From positions 1 through 35,674 of the forward strand of contig JAKQHW010000026.1 in the NCBI GenBank assembly GCA_029557835.1: a stretch of 35,674 nucleotides of DNA, given 5' to 3'. The notes under the pieces are model-generated. The model was not told the DNA's origin. It worked only from the letters and a program-made list of their open reading frames with translations, and did no database searches. Positions 1-9,808 of the stretch are shown here, in pieces (the stretch's first letter is position 1; each line of letters begins with the position of its first letter). The DNA comes from Microcaldota archaeon (GTDB taxonomy: Archaea > Micrarchaeota > Micrarchaeia > Anstonellales > Bilamarchaeaceae). Made by a program: the position numbers and the translations under genes.

Positions 1-1087
1 AATACCCACTTATAACGTCAAATCCACCCTGCTCAAATGCATAAACTCCATAAAGGCCTCGGATTATCCGGGCGAAATGGAGATAATAGCGGTGGACGAC
101 GGAAGCACGGACGGCACCCGCGAGCTCCTCAAGGAGATAGACGGCATAACGCCCATCCTCAAGGAAAAGAACGAGGGGAAGGCCGCGTCCATAAACAAGG
201 CGGCCAAAATCGCGAGGGGCGAGGTGCTGGTTTGCGTGGATTCGGACTCCTACCCGGAGCCAAACGCGTTCCGCGAGGGGGTCAACCTCCTCATGCAGTC
301 CCCCGAAGTGGGCGCGGTCACCTGCTTCATACGGGTGGAGAACCCAAACTCCCTCCTCAAGAAAATCCAGGACATCGAATATCTCACCGGGTTCGGCTTC
401 TCCCAGATAACCACGCGCGCCCTCGACGCCATTTTTGTCACCCCCGGCCCGACCACCATCTTCCGCAAGTCCGTGTTCCTGGAGGTGGGGGGATACGACG
501 AGGAGAACATAACCGAGGATTTGGAGATGGCCTGGCGGCTCAGGAAGCACGGGTACAGGATAGACTACACCCCCGAGGCGGTGAGCTACACGGACGTCCC
601 AGGAGACCTCCCCACCCTTTTCAGGCAGAGGATGAGGTGGTACAGGGGCAAGCTCTTCAACCTCCGCAAGCACAAGGACATGATGCTCAACCCCAAATAC
701 GGCTATTTCGGCACCTTCATCTTCCCGTTTTCGTTCACCGCCGAGTTCGCCGGGATAGTCCTCAGCTTCTCGTTCCTCTACCTCATCCTCAACCAGCTGT
801 TCTGGTCCGCAAGGTACGTATGGTCGAACTTCATGCTCGGCGCCCCCCTCCTCGACCTGAGCAGCATGCTGATGGTGGGCGGGGCCGTTGTGCTCATGGG
901 CCTCATCCTGGTGAGCCCCTGGTTCCTCACGGTGTACCTGAGCCATGTCATAGGGGGCAAGAGGTTCACCCTTTCCGACGCCCCTGCCGCCGCCCTGTTC
1001 CTCCTCTTCTACGGCACCATTATATCCTTTTTCTACTGCATAAGCTTCTTCAAGGAAGTAAACCGGAGTGATTACAGATGGAAGTGA
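1..1087 (+). CDS. Processive family 2 glycosyltransferase (cellulose/hyaluronan synthase-like), 5' truncated by window edge
   Basis: Frame is open from base 2 (IPTYNVKSTLLKCINSIKASDYPGEMEIIAVDDGSTDGT...). GT2 motifs VDDGSTDG, VDSDSYPEP, TEDLEMAWRL and QRMRWYRG (QxxRW), followed by C-terminal TM segments. Confidence 0.9.
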   Translation, partial: IPTYNVKSTLLKCINSIKASDYPGEMEIIAVDDGSTDGTRELLKEIDGITPILKEKNEGKAASINKAAKIARGEVLVCVDSDSYPEPNAFREGVNLLMQSPEVGAVTCFIRVENPNSLLKKIQDIEYLTGFGFSQITTRALDAIFVTPGPTTIFRKSVFLEVGGYDEENITEDLEMAWRLRKHGYRIDYTPEAVSYTDVPGDLPTLFRQRMRWYRGKLFNLRKHKDMMLNPKYGYFGTFIFPFSFTAEFAGIVLSFSFLYLILNQLFWSARYVWSNFMLGAPLLDLSSMLMVGGAVVLMGLILVSPWFLTVYLSHVIGGKRFTLSDAPAAALFLLFYGTIISFFYCISFFKEVNRSDYRWK

Positions 1088-1728
1088 AGAAAGACGTCAT
1101 AGGCAAGGCGGTGCTGCTCACAGCGCTGCTGTTCGCGGCTTCGATGTACGCGGGCTACCAGATAGAGTCCGGCAAATACGCGGAATCCGAGGCGCGCATC
1201 TCCGAGCTGGAGGCCGGCATAGAGAACTCCCTCCTCTTTTCCATGTTCCTGCGCACCCACAGCGACAGCTCGGTGTGCGGCGTCCTCAAGTCCCAGCTCG
1301 ACGAGACCGCTCAGCACACCTACAACCTTTACGGGGAACTCGAGGAGGCCGGGAGCACCAGCGTCTTCCGCAACTACGGGCAGCTGAGGAAGAAGTATTT
1401 CCTCGCGAACATGCGCTTCTACCTGATGCTGAGGGAATACAAGCAGTCCTGCAACGACACCGAATTGGAGCCGGTCCTGTTCTTCTACTCCGCCTACAAC
1501 GAATGCCCCCAGTGCGTGGCCCAGGGCCGCGTCCTGGACTCCGTGCGCTACGAGTGCCCCGAAGTGCGCGTTTACGCGTTCCCGGCAGATGCGCAGGAGA
1601 TAGAGATGATAAGGACCTTCAAATCCTATTACAGGATAGAGGAAACCCCCTCCATGGTGGTTAGGGACCGGACATACCCTGGCCTGGTGCCCAAGGATGA
1701 GATAAAATCCATCGTCGGCTGCGGCTGA
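1078..1728 (+). CDS. Membrane-anchored thioredoxin-like protein
   Basis: N-terminal hydrophobic segment. VLFFYSAYNECPQCVAQG is a thioredoxin-fold CxxC, with a later cis-Pro-like ETPSMVV. Overlaps the end of the GT2 gene. Confidence 0.65.
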   Translation: MEVKKDVIGKAVLLTALLFAASMYAGYQIESGKYAESEARISELEAGIENSLLFSMFLRTHSDSSVCGVLKSQLDETAQHTYNLYGELEEAGSTSVFRNYGQLRKKYFLANMRFYLMLREYKQSCNDTELEPVLFFYSAYNECPQCVAQGRVLDSVRYECPEVRVYAFPADAQEIEMIRTFKSYYRIEETPSMVVRDRTYPGLVPKDEIKSIVGCG

Positions 1729-1729
1729 C

Positions 1730-2158
1730 TCAGAATGTGCGCCTGGTCCTGAGGAAAAGGTCCGCCCCGAATTTCTTCTTGACCATCGCCTTGAGCCCCT
1801 TTATCCTGGAGCCCGCCTTCCCTATCGCTATCCCGCGCTGGACGTCCGGCACGGTAACGAAGAGCGCGACCTGCCCTGGCGCCCTCCTCTCCTCCACATC
1901 AAGTATCTGCACGTTGTTCAGGAAGCCGCGGAGGAAGTCCTCCGCGCTGTCCGCGTCCTTCGCTATCATCACGTTCGGGCCCAGCCTGGCCCTCAGCTTC
2001 CTTATGTTCGCGCCTTCCTTCCCTATCGCCTTCCCCAGCGACATCGGGTCGACCAGGAACACATACCCGCCCTCTATCTTCGCCATGTCAGAGGGTATCA
2101 CCCCGCATAGGGATGCGAAAAGGTTGATTATCCCCAAATCATCCTGGGTTATTTCCAC
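1730..2158 (-). CDS. nusA: NusA-like KH-domain transcription factor
   Basis: KH-type motifs (AIGKEGANIRKL, GIAIGKAGSRIKGL) and position downstream of rpoA2-L30e, as in archaeal RNAP operons. Confidence 0.9.
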   Translation of the reverse strand: MEITQDDLGIINLFASLCGVIPSDMAKIEGGYVFLVDPMSLGKAIGKEGANIRKLRARLGPNVMIAKDADSAEDFLRGFLNNVQILDVEERRAPGQVALFVTVPDVQRGIAIGKAGSRIKGLKAMVKKKFGADLFLRTRRTF

Positions 2159-2162
2159 TCTC

Positions 2163-2585
2163 TCACTTCTTCTTCGCGAAATCCAGTATGTTGGAGACCC
2201 CTTCCTCCCTCACGGTGAGCAGGAGCACGGGGTGAGGCTTCCCGCATATCGAGCCCAGCTCTATGCTCGTCCCGGGGAACTCGACCACCGGTATCCCGGA
2301 AAGCCTTGCGTATTTCCCCGCATCCTCCCGGACCGCTTTCGGCGCATTGCCCGCCATGACCGCCATCTTGGCCTTCCCTAGCAGGAGGTCGCGCGCGCTC
2401 TCCTTGGAGCCGAAGCAGACCTTGCCGCTCTCCACCGCGAGCCTTATCGCCGCGGAAAGGGGGTTCTCCCTCTCCTTCTGGCTCTTCCTTTTCCGGACCA
2501 CTTCCTTCTTCTGCCTCCTGGCCCTGCTGCCCTTCTGCTTTTCCGGCTTGCCTTCGGTTTCTTCCAGATCAACGTCCTCTTCCAT
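2163..2585 (-). CDS. rpl30e: L30e/L7Ae-family ribosomal protein with charged N-terminal extension
   Basis: AIRLAVESGKVCFGSKESARDLLLGKAKMAVMAGNAPKAVREDAGKYARLSGIPVVEFPGTSIELGSICGKPHPVLLLTV matches the L30e pattern. Lies between rpoA2 and nusA. Confidence 0.85.
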   Translation of the reverse strand: MEEDVDLEETEGKPEKQKGSRARRQKKEVVRKRKSQKERENPLSAAIRLAVESGKVCFGSKESARDLLLGKAKMAVMAGNAPKAVREDAGKYARLSGIPVVEFPGTSIELGSICGKPHPVLLLTVREEGVSNILDFAKKK

Positions 2586-2596
2586 TTCAATTCACC

Positions 2597-3622
2597 CTAT
2601 TTCTTCGCCTTCATCCTCAGCCTGATCTTGCCAGTGCCTATAGGTATTGTCTGGCCCACGATTATGTTCTCGGTCACCCCCACGAGGTTGTCCTCCTCAG
2701 CGGTGACCGCCGCGTTCACGAGGTGCTTTATCGTCTCCTCGAAAGCCGCCCTCCCGAGCACGCCCGCCTTCTCGCCGCTGAGCCCGTGCCTGCCTATCGA
2801 TTTCACCTTCCCGTCCGCGCACATCGCGTCCGTGAGGAGCATTATGTGCCTGGGGTCCACCGCGAGGTTCTGGAGGTCCATGACCTGCTTCACCTCCATC
2901 TCCAGCGACTTCCTCGCCGCCTCTATTCCGAAAACCTTCAGTATCTCCATCACGTTGTTGGTGTAGATGCGGGAAGCGTCCACCTCCTCGTGCGCCGAGA
3001 CCTCCTTTATGTTGAAGCCGCTGGCCCTCACGAAGTACTCCCCCTCCGCGTCCCTAACCACCACCGCCTTCTTTATTCCCGCAATCCCCTTCACCAGGGT
3101 CTTGCCAAGCTTCCCGGTGAGCTTCCTGAGGGACTTGAGCACAGGCTCGTCCCCCTCCTTCCTGACCTTGACCACGAACGCGCGCTCCTCGCCCTTCTCG
3201 ACCTCGAGCGCCCCCGCCGCCTTCTTCACGGCCTTCTCCACCATCGCGGATGTCACGCGGAGGGCCTTCGCGTCTTCCGGCCTAATCCTCACCACTATGT
3301 TCTTCTTCCACATCTCCTCGCGTACGTCCGCCACCTCAGACAGGTGCACAGACTCTATCTTGTCCGCGAACTCCGCGGCCTTCGCCTCGCTCCTGGAATG
3401 GGCGGATTTCAGGTATATGTTTATCAGGGGCTTCTTAGGCTCCTTCTTGGCGTCCACCAGCTCGATGAGCCGCGGCAGGCCCGTGGGCACATGCTCCGCG
3501 ACGCCCGCGTAGTGGAACGTCCTCATCGTCATCTGCGTGCCCGGCTCGCCCAGGCTCTGCGCGGCGACTATCCCAACAGCCGAATAAGGGTTGATTGTTT
3601 CTTTCTTTGCCATCAGAATCAC
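2597..3622 (-). CDS. rpoA2: DNA-directed RNA polymerase subunit A''
   Basis: [46 protein letters not shown] (trigger-loop region). GTG start overlaps the rpoA1 stop (GTGA). Confidence 0.97.
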   Translation of the reverse strand: MILMAKKETINPYSAVGIVAAQSLGEPGTQMTMRTFHYAGVAEHVPTGLPRLIELVDAKKEPKKPLINIYLKSAHSRSEAKAAEFADKIESVHLSEVADVREEMWKKNIVVRIRPEDAKALRVTSAMVEKAVKKAAGALEVEKGEERAFVVKVRKEGDEPVLKSLRKLTGKLGKTLVKGIAGIKKAVVVRDAEGEYFVRASGFNIKEVSAHEEVDASRIYTNNVMEILKVFGIEAARKSLEMEVKQVMDLQNLAVDPRHIMLLTDAMCADGKVKSIGRHGLSGEKAGVLGRAAFEETIKHLVNAAVTAEEDNLVGVTENIIVGQTIPIGTGKIRLRMKAKK

Positions 3623-6081
3623 ACCGTGTCAACGTCATCCTGCTTCGCCATCTCGGCGTATTTGGCGCTCGAGGCGAGCATCGGGTCGTTCGCGTCCCCC
3701 CCATACAGGAACTCTATTATCGCGCCCCTCCCGTTCCTCACCGCAAACTGCTCGTCCACCACCAGGTCCTGCAGCGCGTGTATCAGCCGCCTCTGCATGT
3801 AGCCGCTCCTCGCGGTCCTTATCGCGGTGTTGACCAGCGACTCCCTGCCCCCCATGGAATGGTGGAAGAAATCGTCCGGGCTGAGCCCATGCCTGAAAGA
3901 GGCCATCACGAACCCGCGCTCCCTTCCAGTGAGCGCGCCCCTCTTGTAAAAAGGCAATGTCCTCCCCCTGTATCCCCTCGTGAGCCTCTTGCTCCTCACC
4001 GCCTGCTGCCCCAGCATCGCGGACATCTGGATCGCGTTGAGCAGGCTCCCCCTGGCCCCGATCTTGGCCATGATTATCGAGGAGTTCTCCATCCCGAGGT
4101 CGCTTTCCACCACTTTCCCGACATCCTCCCTGGCCTTGCTTGCGACCATCATTATGTTGCCTTCCAGCGTCTCCTTGAGCGTAAGCCCCGGGGACCTCTC
4201 CAGCTTACCGTTCTTGTACTGCATGATCAGGTTCTCTATCTCCCGGTTCGCCTTCTCGTCTATGTCCCTCACCTTCTTCTCGGCCGGGCCGCTGAGGGAA
4301 TAGTTCTTCATCGACACGCTCAGCCCCCTCCAGGAGAGCGCCTCAAGGCACATGTTGGTGACGTTGTCCAGGAACTCCCTCGCCGCCCCCGGCCCGTGCG
4401 CCACGAATATCTGCTCCAGCAGCTGCTTCTCCAGCGCCCTGCTCTCCACGGCGCCCTTAACCAGCTGCCCGTTCTTCACCACTATCTCCTCGCCAAGCTT
4501 AGACTTCAGCTTCGCGTTAAGCCCCTTCGGCAGGAGCAGGGAGAAAAGCTCCTTCCCGGAGTACATCCCGTTCTTCCCCGGCTTCGGGAGCTCTTTTATC
4601 CCGGCAATCATGAGCAGCCTGGACGCATCCGCCTTGTCGAATTCCGCCCCGTCCTTGGTCATGAAATAGGATGCGGACACATGGTCCTCCTGCGGCTTTA
4701 TTATCGCGTGCCCGTGCCTCGGGGATATGATCTGGTTCTCCACCTTCATGAGGAACCTGGCCTCGGCCTGCGCCTCCTGCGTCTGCAGGACGTGCAGGTT
4801 CATCTCGTCCCCGTCGTAGTCCGCGTTATACGGCGCGGTGACTGTCGGGTTCAGCCTGAAAGTCTTCCCAGGGATGACCTTCACCTCGTGCGCCATCATG
4901 GAAATCCTGTGCAGGGACGGCTGCCTGTTGAAGAGGACTATGTCCCCGTCCTTGAGCTGCCTCTCGACCGCCCAGCCCACCTTCAGCTCCTCGGCCATCG
5001 CCTCCCGCATCTCGTCAACGATCCTTACCTTCTTCCCGTCCGGCCTGAGGATGTAGAGCGCCTTCGGGTATTCTTTGGCCAGTATGTACTTCTTGCATTC
5101 GTCCACGTTCCATTCCGTGACCTCCATCGGCACGGTCAGCTCCTCCGCGACCGCGGGCGGCACGCCCACCTCGTCTATCCTCAGCCTAGGGTCCGGGGAG
5201 ATGACGGTACGGGCGGAGAAGTTGACCCTCTTCCCCAGCAGGTTGTACCTGAACCTCCCTTCTTTCCCCTTCAGCCTCTGCGCGATGGTCTTCAGCGCCC
5301 TCCCGCTCCTGTGCCTCGCGGGCGGTATGTTCGCGGTCTCGTTGTTCATGTAGGTCGTCACGTGGTACTGGAGCAGCTCCCACAGGTCCTCTATGATCAG
5401 CTGCGGCGCACCCGCGTTTATGTTCGCCTCCAGTTTTTGGTTTATCCTTATGATGTCAACGAGCTTGTGCGTGAGGTCGTCCTCGCTCCTCTCCCCGCTT
5501 TCCAGGGTTATCGACGGCCTTATGTTCACCGGGGGCACAAGCAGCACCGACAGCACACCCCATTCCGGCCTCGCGTATTCCGGGTCGTAGCCCAGCTTCC
5601 TCAAATCATCGTTCGGAACCCCGGCCACCCAGTCCCTTATGTCCGTGGGCAGCATCTGCACCCCGTCCCTGAAGAAGGTCGTCGGCTTCAGGTATTTCAC
5701 ATCCGGTATCTTCGTCCCGCAGTTCGGGCATTCGCCCTTCGCCTTCCTGCCGCTCTCCTCGACCACCCGCTTGCATTCCGGGCATGACGCCTTCATTATA
5801 TTATAGATATATTTGGCGAGCTCCACGTGCACGACCGGCCTGACCAGCTCGATGTGGCCGAAATGCCCCGGGCACTCCTTCACGCGCCCCCCGCAGCTCT
5901 TGCACCTCAGCCCCGGGTCCACCACCCCGAGCCTCGAGTCAACGAGCCCCCCGTCTATGGGATACCCGTCGTCGTCGTACGTGTCCGGGATTATCACGCG
6001 CGCGGCGGAAATCTTCCTCACCATGTCCGGCGAGAAAAGAGAAAACTTTATTTTTCCGATAACTTTTTCAACCTCTTCCAT
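3619..6081 (-). CDS. rpoA1: DNA-directed RNA polymerase subunit A'
   Basis: Zn motif [56 protein letters not shown], and bridge-helix region [24 protein letters not shown]. Confidence 0.98.
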   Translation of the reverse strand: MEEVEKVIGKIKFSLFSPDMVRKISAARVIIPDTYDDDGYPIDGGLVDSRLGVVDPGLRCKSCGGRVKECPGHFGHIELVRPVVHVELAKYIYNIMKASCPECKRVVEESGRKAKGECPNCGTKIPDVKYLKPTTFFRDGVQMLPTDIRDWVAGVPNDDLRKLGYDPEYARPEWGVLSVLLVPPVNIRPSITLESGERSEDDLTHKLVDIIRINQKLEANINAGAPQLIIEDLWELLQYHVTTYMNNETANIPPARHRSGRALKTIAQRLKGKEGRFRYNLLGKRVNFSARTVISPDPRLRIDEVGVPPAVAEELTVPMEVTEWNVDECKKYILAKEYPKALYILRPDGKKVRIVDEMREAMAEELKVGWAVERQLKDGDIVLFNRQPSLHRISMMAHEVKVIPGKTFRLNPTVTAPYNADYDGDEMNLHVLQTQEAQAEARFLMKVENQIISPRHGHAIIKPQEDHVSASYFMTKDGAEFDKADASRLLMIAGIKELPKPGKNGMYSGKELFSLLLPKGLNAKLKSKLGEEIVVKNGQLVKGAVESRALEKQLLEQIFVAHGPGAAREFLDNVTNMCLEALSWRGLSVSMKNYSLSGPAEKKVRDIDEKANREIENLIMQYKNGKLERSPGLTLKETLEGNIMMVASKAREDVGKVVESDLGMENSSIIMAKIGARGSLLNAIQMSAMLGQQAVRSKRLTRGYRGRTLPFYKRGALTGRERGFVMASFRHGLSPDDFFHHSMGGRESLVNTAIRTARSGYMQRRLIHALQDLVVDEQFAVRNGRGAIIEFLYGGDANDPMLASSAKYAEMAKQDDVDTV

Positions 6082-6091
6082 CGTTCCACCA

Positions 6092-7930
6092 TCAGGCCTT
6101 TTCCTTCAGCAATATCCTAGGGAGTATGAACATAGACCTTATCTCCCCGAGCAGCAGCTTGAACGCATAGCTCATCTCTATGGGCACCACGTCGCTGCTC
6201 CCGCACAGCGAGCACAGGTACTTGTTCTTCACCACGTCGTGGTGCGCAAGCATCCCGCACTCCTGGCACACGTACTGCCTGGTCTTGTCGCTCTCCTCCA
6301 GCAGCCTCTCCCTCACGACCATGCTGGCCCCGTACCCTATCAGGCAGTCCCTTTCCATCTCCCCGAACCTGAGCCCGCCTTCCCTCGCCCTCCCTTCGGT
6401 GGGCTGCAGGGTGAGCAGCTGGACCGGCCCCCTGCTCCTCGCGTGCATCTTGTTGGAGACGAGGTGGTGCAGCCTCTGGTAGTAAATCGGGCCGATGAAC
6501 AGTTTCATCTTTATCCTTTTTCCCGTCACCCCGTCGTATACCCATTCCTCACCGTGCTCGTCAAGCCCCGCCTCTTTCAGGGCCTTCGCATAATCCTCCT
6601 CCGTGTTCCCGGTGAACGCGGTCCCGTCCATTATCCCGCCCTTCATCGATGCCGCCTTCCCGCCCAGCGTCTCGAGCAGGTGCCCCGCGGTCATCCTTGA
6701 GGGGATTGCATGCGGGTTGAGTATCAGGTCAGGCACTATCCCGTCCTTCGTGAACGGCATGTCCTCCTCCGGAAGCATGAGGCCGACCACCCCCTTCTGC
6801 CCGTGCCTCGAGGCGAACTTGTCGCCCACCTCCGGCACCTTCTCGCCCCTCATCCTTATCTTCACGAGCCTGTTCCCGCTCGGCGCCTCGGTGACCATCA
6901 CCGAGTCCACGACCCCCTTCTCCCCGCTCTTCATGGAAAGGGAGCTCTCCCGCTTCTTCTCCTCCACAACCCCGAAAACCGAAATCTCTTCAAGGAACCT
7001 GGGCGGCGAGGTCTTCCCCACCAGCACCACCTTCCCCTCGACCTTGCTCTCCGGATGCACCACCCCGTCGTCGTCCAGGTGCCTGTATGCCTCCTCGCCC
7101 CTGAATCCAACGGTGTCCGGGCCGGGTATCTCTATCTTGTCCTTCTGCCCGCCCGGATACAGCCTCTCCTCGCTGTCGTAGGTCTTGAACATCATCACGC
7201 GCCCGAGCCCGCGGTCTATGGCGCTCCTGTTCACCACAACCCCGTCTCCCATGTTGTATCCTTTGTAGGTGGTGATTGCGACAACGAAGTTCTGGCCCGC
7301 CGCCTTCTTCTTCATGTCCAGCACCTTGTACCCGTCCGTCTGCACGAGCGGCTGCTGGGGGTAATACATTATGTATGCCCTTGTGTCGAACCTCTGGCTG
7401 AAGTTGTTCGCGTACACGCCCAGGGACTGCTTGGTCATCGAGCACGCCATCGTGATCCTCGGCCCGGAGTTGTGCTCCGGGTAAGGCAGCATCGAGGAGG
7501 TTATCCCGAAAATCGCGGATAGCACCGATTCCAGGTGCGTGTGCTCCGGGGTGAGCTCCTCCTCAGTCATCGCTATATATGTGTTCTCCTCCTCCTCGGC
7601 GTCGAGGTATTCTATGACGCCCATCTTTATGAGGTGTTCCCAGGTCAGCTGGCCCGCTTCCACCTTCTTCAGTATCTCCGGGGTGAGCCGGCTCTTCCCG
7701 TTCTCCACGACCACGTACGGCTTCCGCACCCTTCCCGCGTCCGTGTTTATGTGTATCTCGTTCGCCCTCTCGTTATAGTACGTATTCGTCTCATAATTAA
7801 GCTCGTTAACCCTCCTTTTCTCCCTCATCCTCTGCACGAGCCCTGCGCCGTCAGCGTGGAACCCGACCAGGTTCCCGTTAACGTAAATCGCGCACTTTCC
7901 CCTTTTCCTTTTCTTCTTCTCTTCAGCCAT
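6092..7930 (-). CDS. rpoB1: DNA-directed RNA polymerase subunit B'
   Basis: VGDKFASRHGQKGVVGLMLPEEDMPFTKDGIVPDLILNPHAIPSRMT and C-terminal zinc motif CQECGMLAHHDVVKNKYLCSLCGS. Confidence 0.98.
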   Translation of the reverse strand: MAEEKKKRKRGKCAIYVNGNLVGFHADGAGLVQRMREKRRVNELNYETNTYYNERANEIHINTDAGRVRKPYVVVENGKSRLTPEILKKVEAGQLTWEHLIKMGVIEYLDAEEEENTYIAMTEEELTPEHTHLESVLSAIFGITSSMLPYPEHNSGPRITMACSMTKQSLGVYANNFSQRFDTRAYIMYYPQQPLVQTDGYKVLDMKKKAAGQNFVVAITTYKGYNMGDGVVVNRSAIDRGLGRVMMFKTYDSEERLYPGGQKDKIEIPGPDTVGFRGEEAYRHLDDDGVVHPESKVEGKVVLVGKTSPPRFLEEISVFGVVEEKKRESSLSMKSGEKGVVDSVMVTEAPSGNRLVKIRMRGEKVPEVGDKFASRHGQKGVVGLMLPEEDMPFTKDGIVPDLILNPHAIPSRMTAGHLLETLGGKAASMKGGIMDGTAFTGNTEEDYAKALKEAGLDEHGEEWVYDGVTGKRIKMKLFIGPIYYQRLHHLVSNKMHARSRGPVQLLTLQPTEGRAREGGLRFGEMERDCLIGYGASMVVRERLLEESDKTRQYVCQECGMLAHHDVVKNKYLCSLCGSSDVVPIEMSYAFKLLLGEIRSMFILPRILLKEKA

Positions 7931-7943
7931 GAGAGCGACCCCC

Positions 7944-9413
7944 CTACTTCTTCCACTCCTTCTCTATCCCGAACTTGTTCAGCATGTCCATGACCTCGGC
8001 CTCATCCCCGCCCTTGGTCACCTGCGCCAGCATCGAAAGGTTCTTCACAAGCGAGCAGCTCGGCCCCTCCGGAGTCTCGCTCGGGCACAGCTTGCCCCAA
8101 TGCGTCCCGTGCAGGTCCCTCGCCTTGAAGTGCGGGTGCTTCTTGCTCAGGGGCGATATCACCCTCCTCGCATGTGAGAGCGTCGCGAGGTTGCTTGTCC
8201 TGTCCAGCAGCTGCGAAACCCCGGTCTGCCCCGCAATCCAGTTGCCAGTCGCCATCGCATACTTTATCCTGTCCACGAGCGTGTCCTGCCTCACGAGGGT
8301 GTGCACCTGCAGCTTCCTCCCCCTCGCGTCCGCCCTGCTGGCCTGGTATACTATATCCTTCACCAGGAACTGGAACGCATACCTGAACAGCTCCTCCATC
8401 AGGCTGCCGACCAGCTTCACCCTCTTGTTCGCATAATGGTCCTTGTCGTCCGGCTTCATCCTCTTGTGCGCTACGCGCACCGCCTTTTCCGCCATCTTTA
8501 TGAGGTAATACGCCTTCATCCTCCTGTCCGCCTTCTCCACCCCGAGGTGGGGCAGCAGGTAAGTGTCCAGCAGGTTGTCCAGCCTGTTGAGCCTGAACTC
8601 CTCCGGCTGGCCCGGGGATATCTTCTTGCTCAGCGTCTGGACCGCCTCGTCCCTGCTCTTGCTCTCCTCCAGCTCCAGGCTGAGCAGGACGTCGTTCCTC
8701 ACTATCGGCTCTCCGGAGAAGCTCGCCTTTATGTCCTCGTCCTTGTCAAGACCGAGCACCCTGAGCACCTGCATCAGGGAAAGGTCGGTCGGCGTCGCAG
8801 GGAACTCGCACTTCAGCATGCCTTCCGCGCTCCTGCTCACCACGCACCTCGCCCTGAACCCGTGCCTGGTGGAGAACACCTTCGCGACGACCCCCCCGGT
8901 CTCGACCGTGGTCATGACCTTGTTCGGCACCAGGTCCTCTATGCCCACCAGCACCCTCTCGCTTCCGTTGACTATGAAATATCCCCCCGGGTCGTCCGGG
9001 TCTTCCCCGTTCTCAATCAATTCATCCTTGGTCTTGCTGCCCAGGTAGCATAGCCCGCTCTTCACCATCACCGGTATCTCCCCGATGTAGACATCCGAAT
9101 ATGTGGGCCTCTCTATCCCGTTGAAAAGCGGGACGATGTCAAGGAACATCGGCGCGGCATAAGTGATGTTCCTCAGCCTCGCTTCCGAGGGAAGTATGGG
9201 CCTGTACCCGCCCTTTACTTCATAGAACCTGGGCGGCTCGACCCTTATCTTGCCCAGCCTGAGCGAGAACCCCTCCACATGGGTGTCTATCTTCCCCACG
9301 CGGTCCACAATGCTCTGCATCCCCGTGTCTACGAAGCGGTTGTAAGAATCAAGCTGCTGCTTCACGAGGCTGTTTGTCCTGAAATAGCAATCCATCAAGG
9401 CGTCTACCATCAT
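7944..9413 (-). CDS. rpoB2: DNA-directed RNA polymerase subunit B''
   Basis: VNGSERVLVGIEDLVPN, RRVISPLSKKHPHFKARDLHGTHWGKLCPSETPEGPSCSLVKNLS. Confidence 0.98.
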   Translation of the reverse strand: MMVDALMDCYFRTNSLVKQQLDSYNRFVDTGMQSIVDRVGKIDTHVEGFSLRLGKIRVEPPRFYEVKGGYRPILPSEARLRNITYAAPMFLDIVPLFNGIERPTYSDVYIGEIPVMVKSGLCYLGSKTKDELIENGEDPDDPGGYFIVNGSERVLVGIEDLVPNKVMTTVETGGVVAKVFSTRHGFRARCVVSRSAEGMLKCEFPATPTDLSLMQVLRVLGLDKDEDIKASFSGEPIVRNDVLLSLELEESKSRDEAVQTLSKKISPGQPEEFRLNRLDNLLDTYLLPHLGVEKADRRMKAYYLIKMAEKAVRVAHKRMKPDDKDHYANKRVKLVGSLMEELFRYAFQFLVKDIVYQASRADARGRKLQVHTLVRQDTLVDRIKYAMATGNWIAGQTGVSQLLDRTSNLATLSHARRVISPLSKKHPHFKARDLHGTHWGKLCPSETPEGPSCSLVKNLSMLAQVTKGGDEAEVMDMLNKFGIEKEWKK

Positions 9414-9429
9414 CCCACCAGGCTAAAGC

Positions 9430-9696
9430 TCAAACGACCAACCGGTAATAATCGTATTCCCCGGTCTCATCCCTTCTCCTTATCTTCACGACGTCCCCGG
9501 CCTTCGCCCCTATGGCAACGGCTGCAGGGTCGTTGTAGTTCATCCTGGGAAGCATGCTCAGGTCAATTCCGAATTTTTCAAAAAGTTGCTGCTTCCCTTC
9601 CTCCCTCATCACTTCCATCTTGGGGACAAGATGGTGCTTTAATACGTCGATGTTCTCCGTTTCCTTGCTCAATGTCACACCCGGGCGGCTAGGCAT
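9430..9696 (-). CDS. rpoH: DNA-directed RNA polymerase subunit H (Rpb5 C-terminal domain homolog)
   Basis: HHLVPKMEVMREEGKQQLFEKFGIDLSMLPRMNYNDPAAVAIGAKAGDVVKIRRRDETGEYDYYRLVV. ATG at 9696 preferred over the track start at 9750 because of the spacing to the upstream TATA-like site. Confidence 0.92.
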   Translation of the reverse strand: MPSRPGVTLSKETENIDVLKHHLVPKMEVMREEGKQQLFEKFGIDLSMLPRMNYNDPAAVAIGAKAGDVVKIRRRDETGEYDYYRLVV

Positions 9697-9764
9697 TATC
9701 CAGCAACCCCGCTGGGAATCGCTGAATAAAGATGAGGCTAGCAGTGGCATCTAATCTTAAAGGG

Positions 9765-9778
9765 ATGTATTTAAAAAG
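9765..9778 (-). promoter_or_regulatory. Putative archaeal TATA/BRE promoter of the RNAP operon
   Basis: Minus-strand sequence aacctttttaaatacatcc upstream of rpoH. Confidence 0.5.
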
Positions 9779-9808
9779 GTTATCCATGCGCGTGCAATAG
9801 ACATTGCC

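Noticed and set aside
3595-5787. 730-aa + strand ORF antisense to rpoA1
   Set aside because: His/Leu/Arg/Pro-rich translation typical of antisense frames in GC-rich genes; lies fully over clear RNAP coding sequence.
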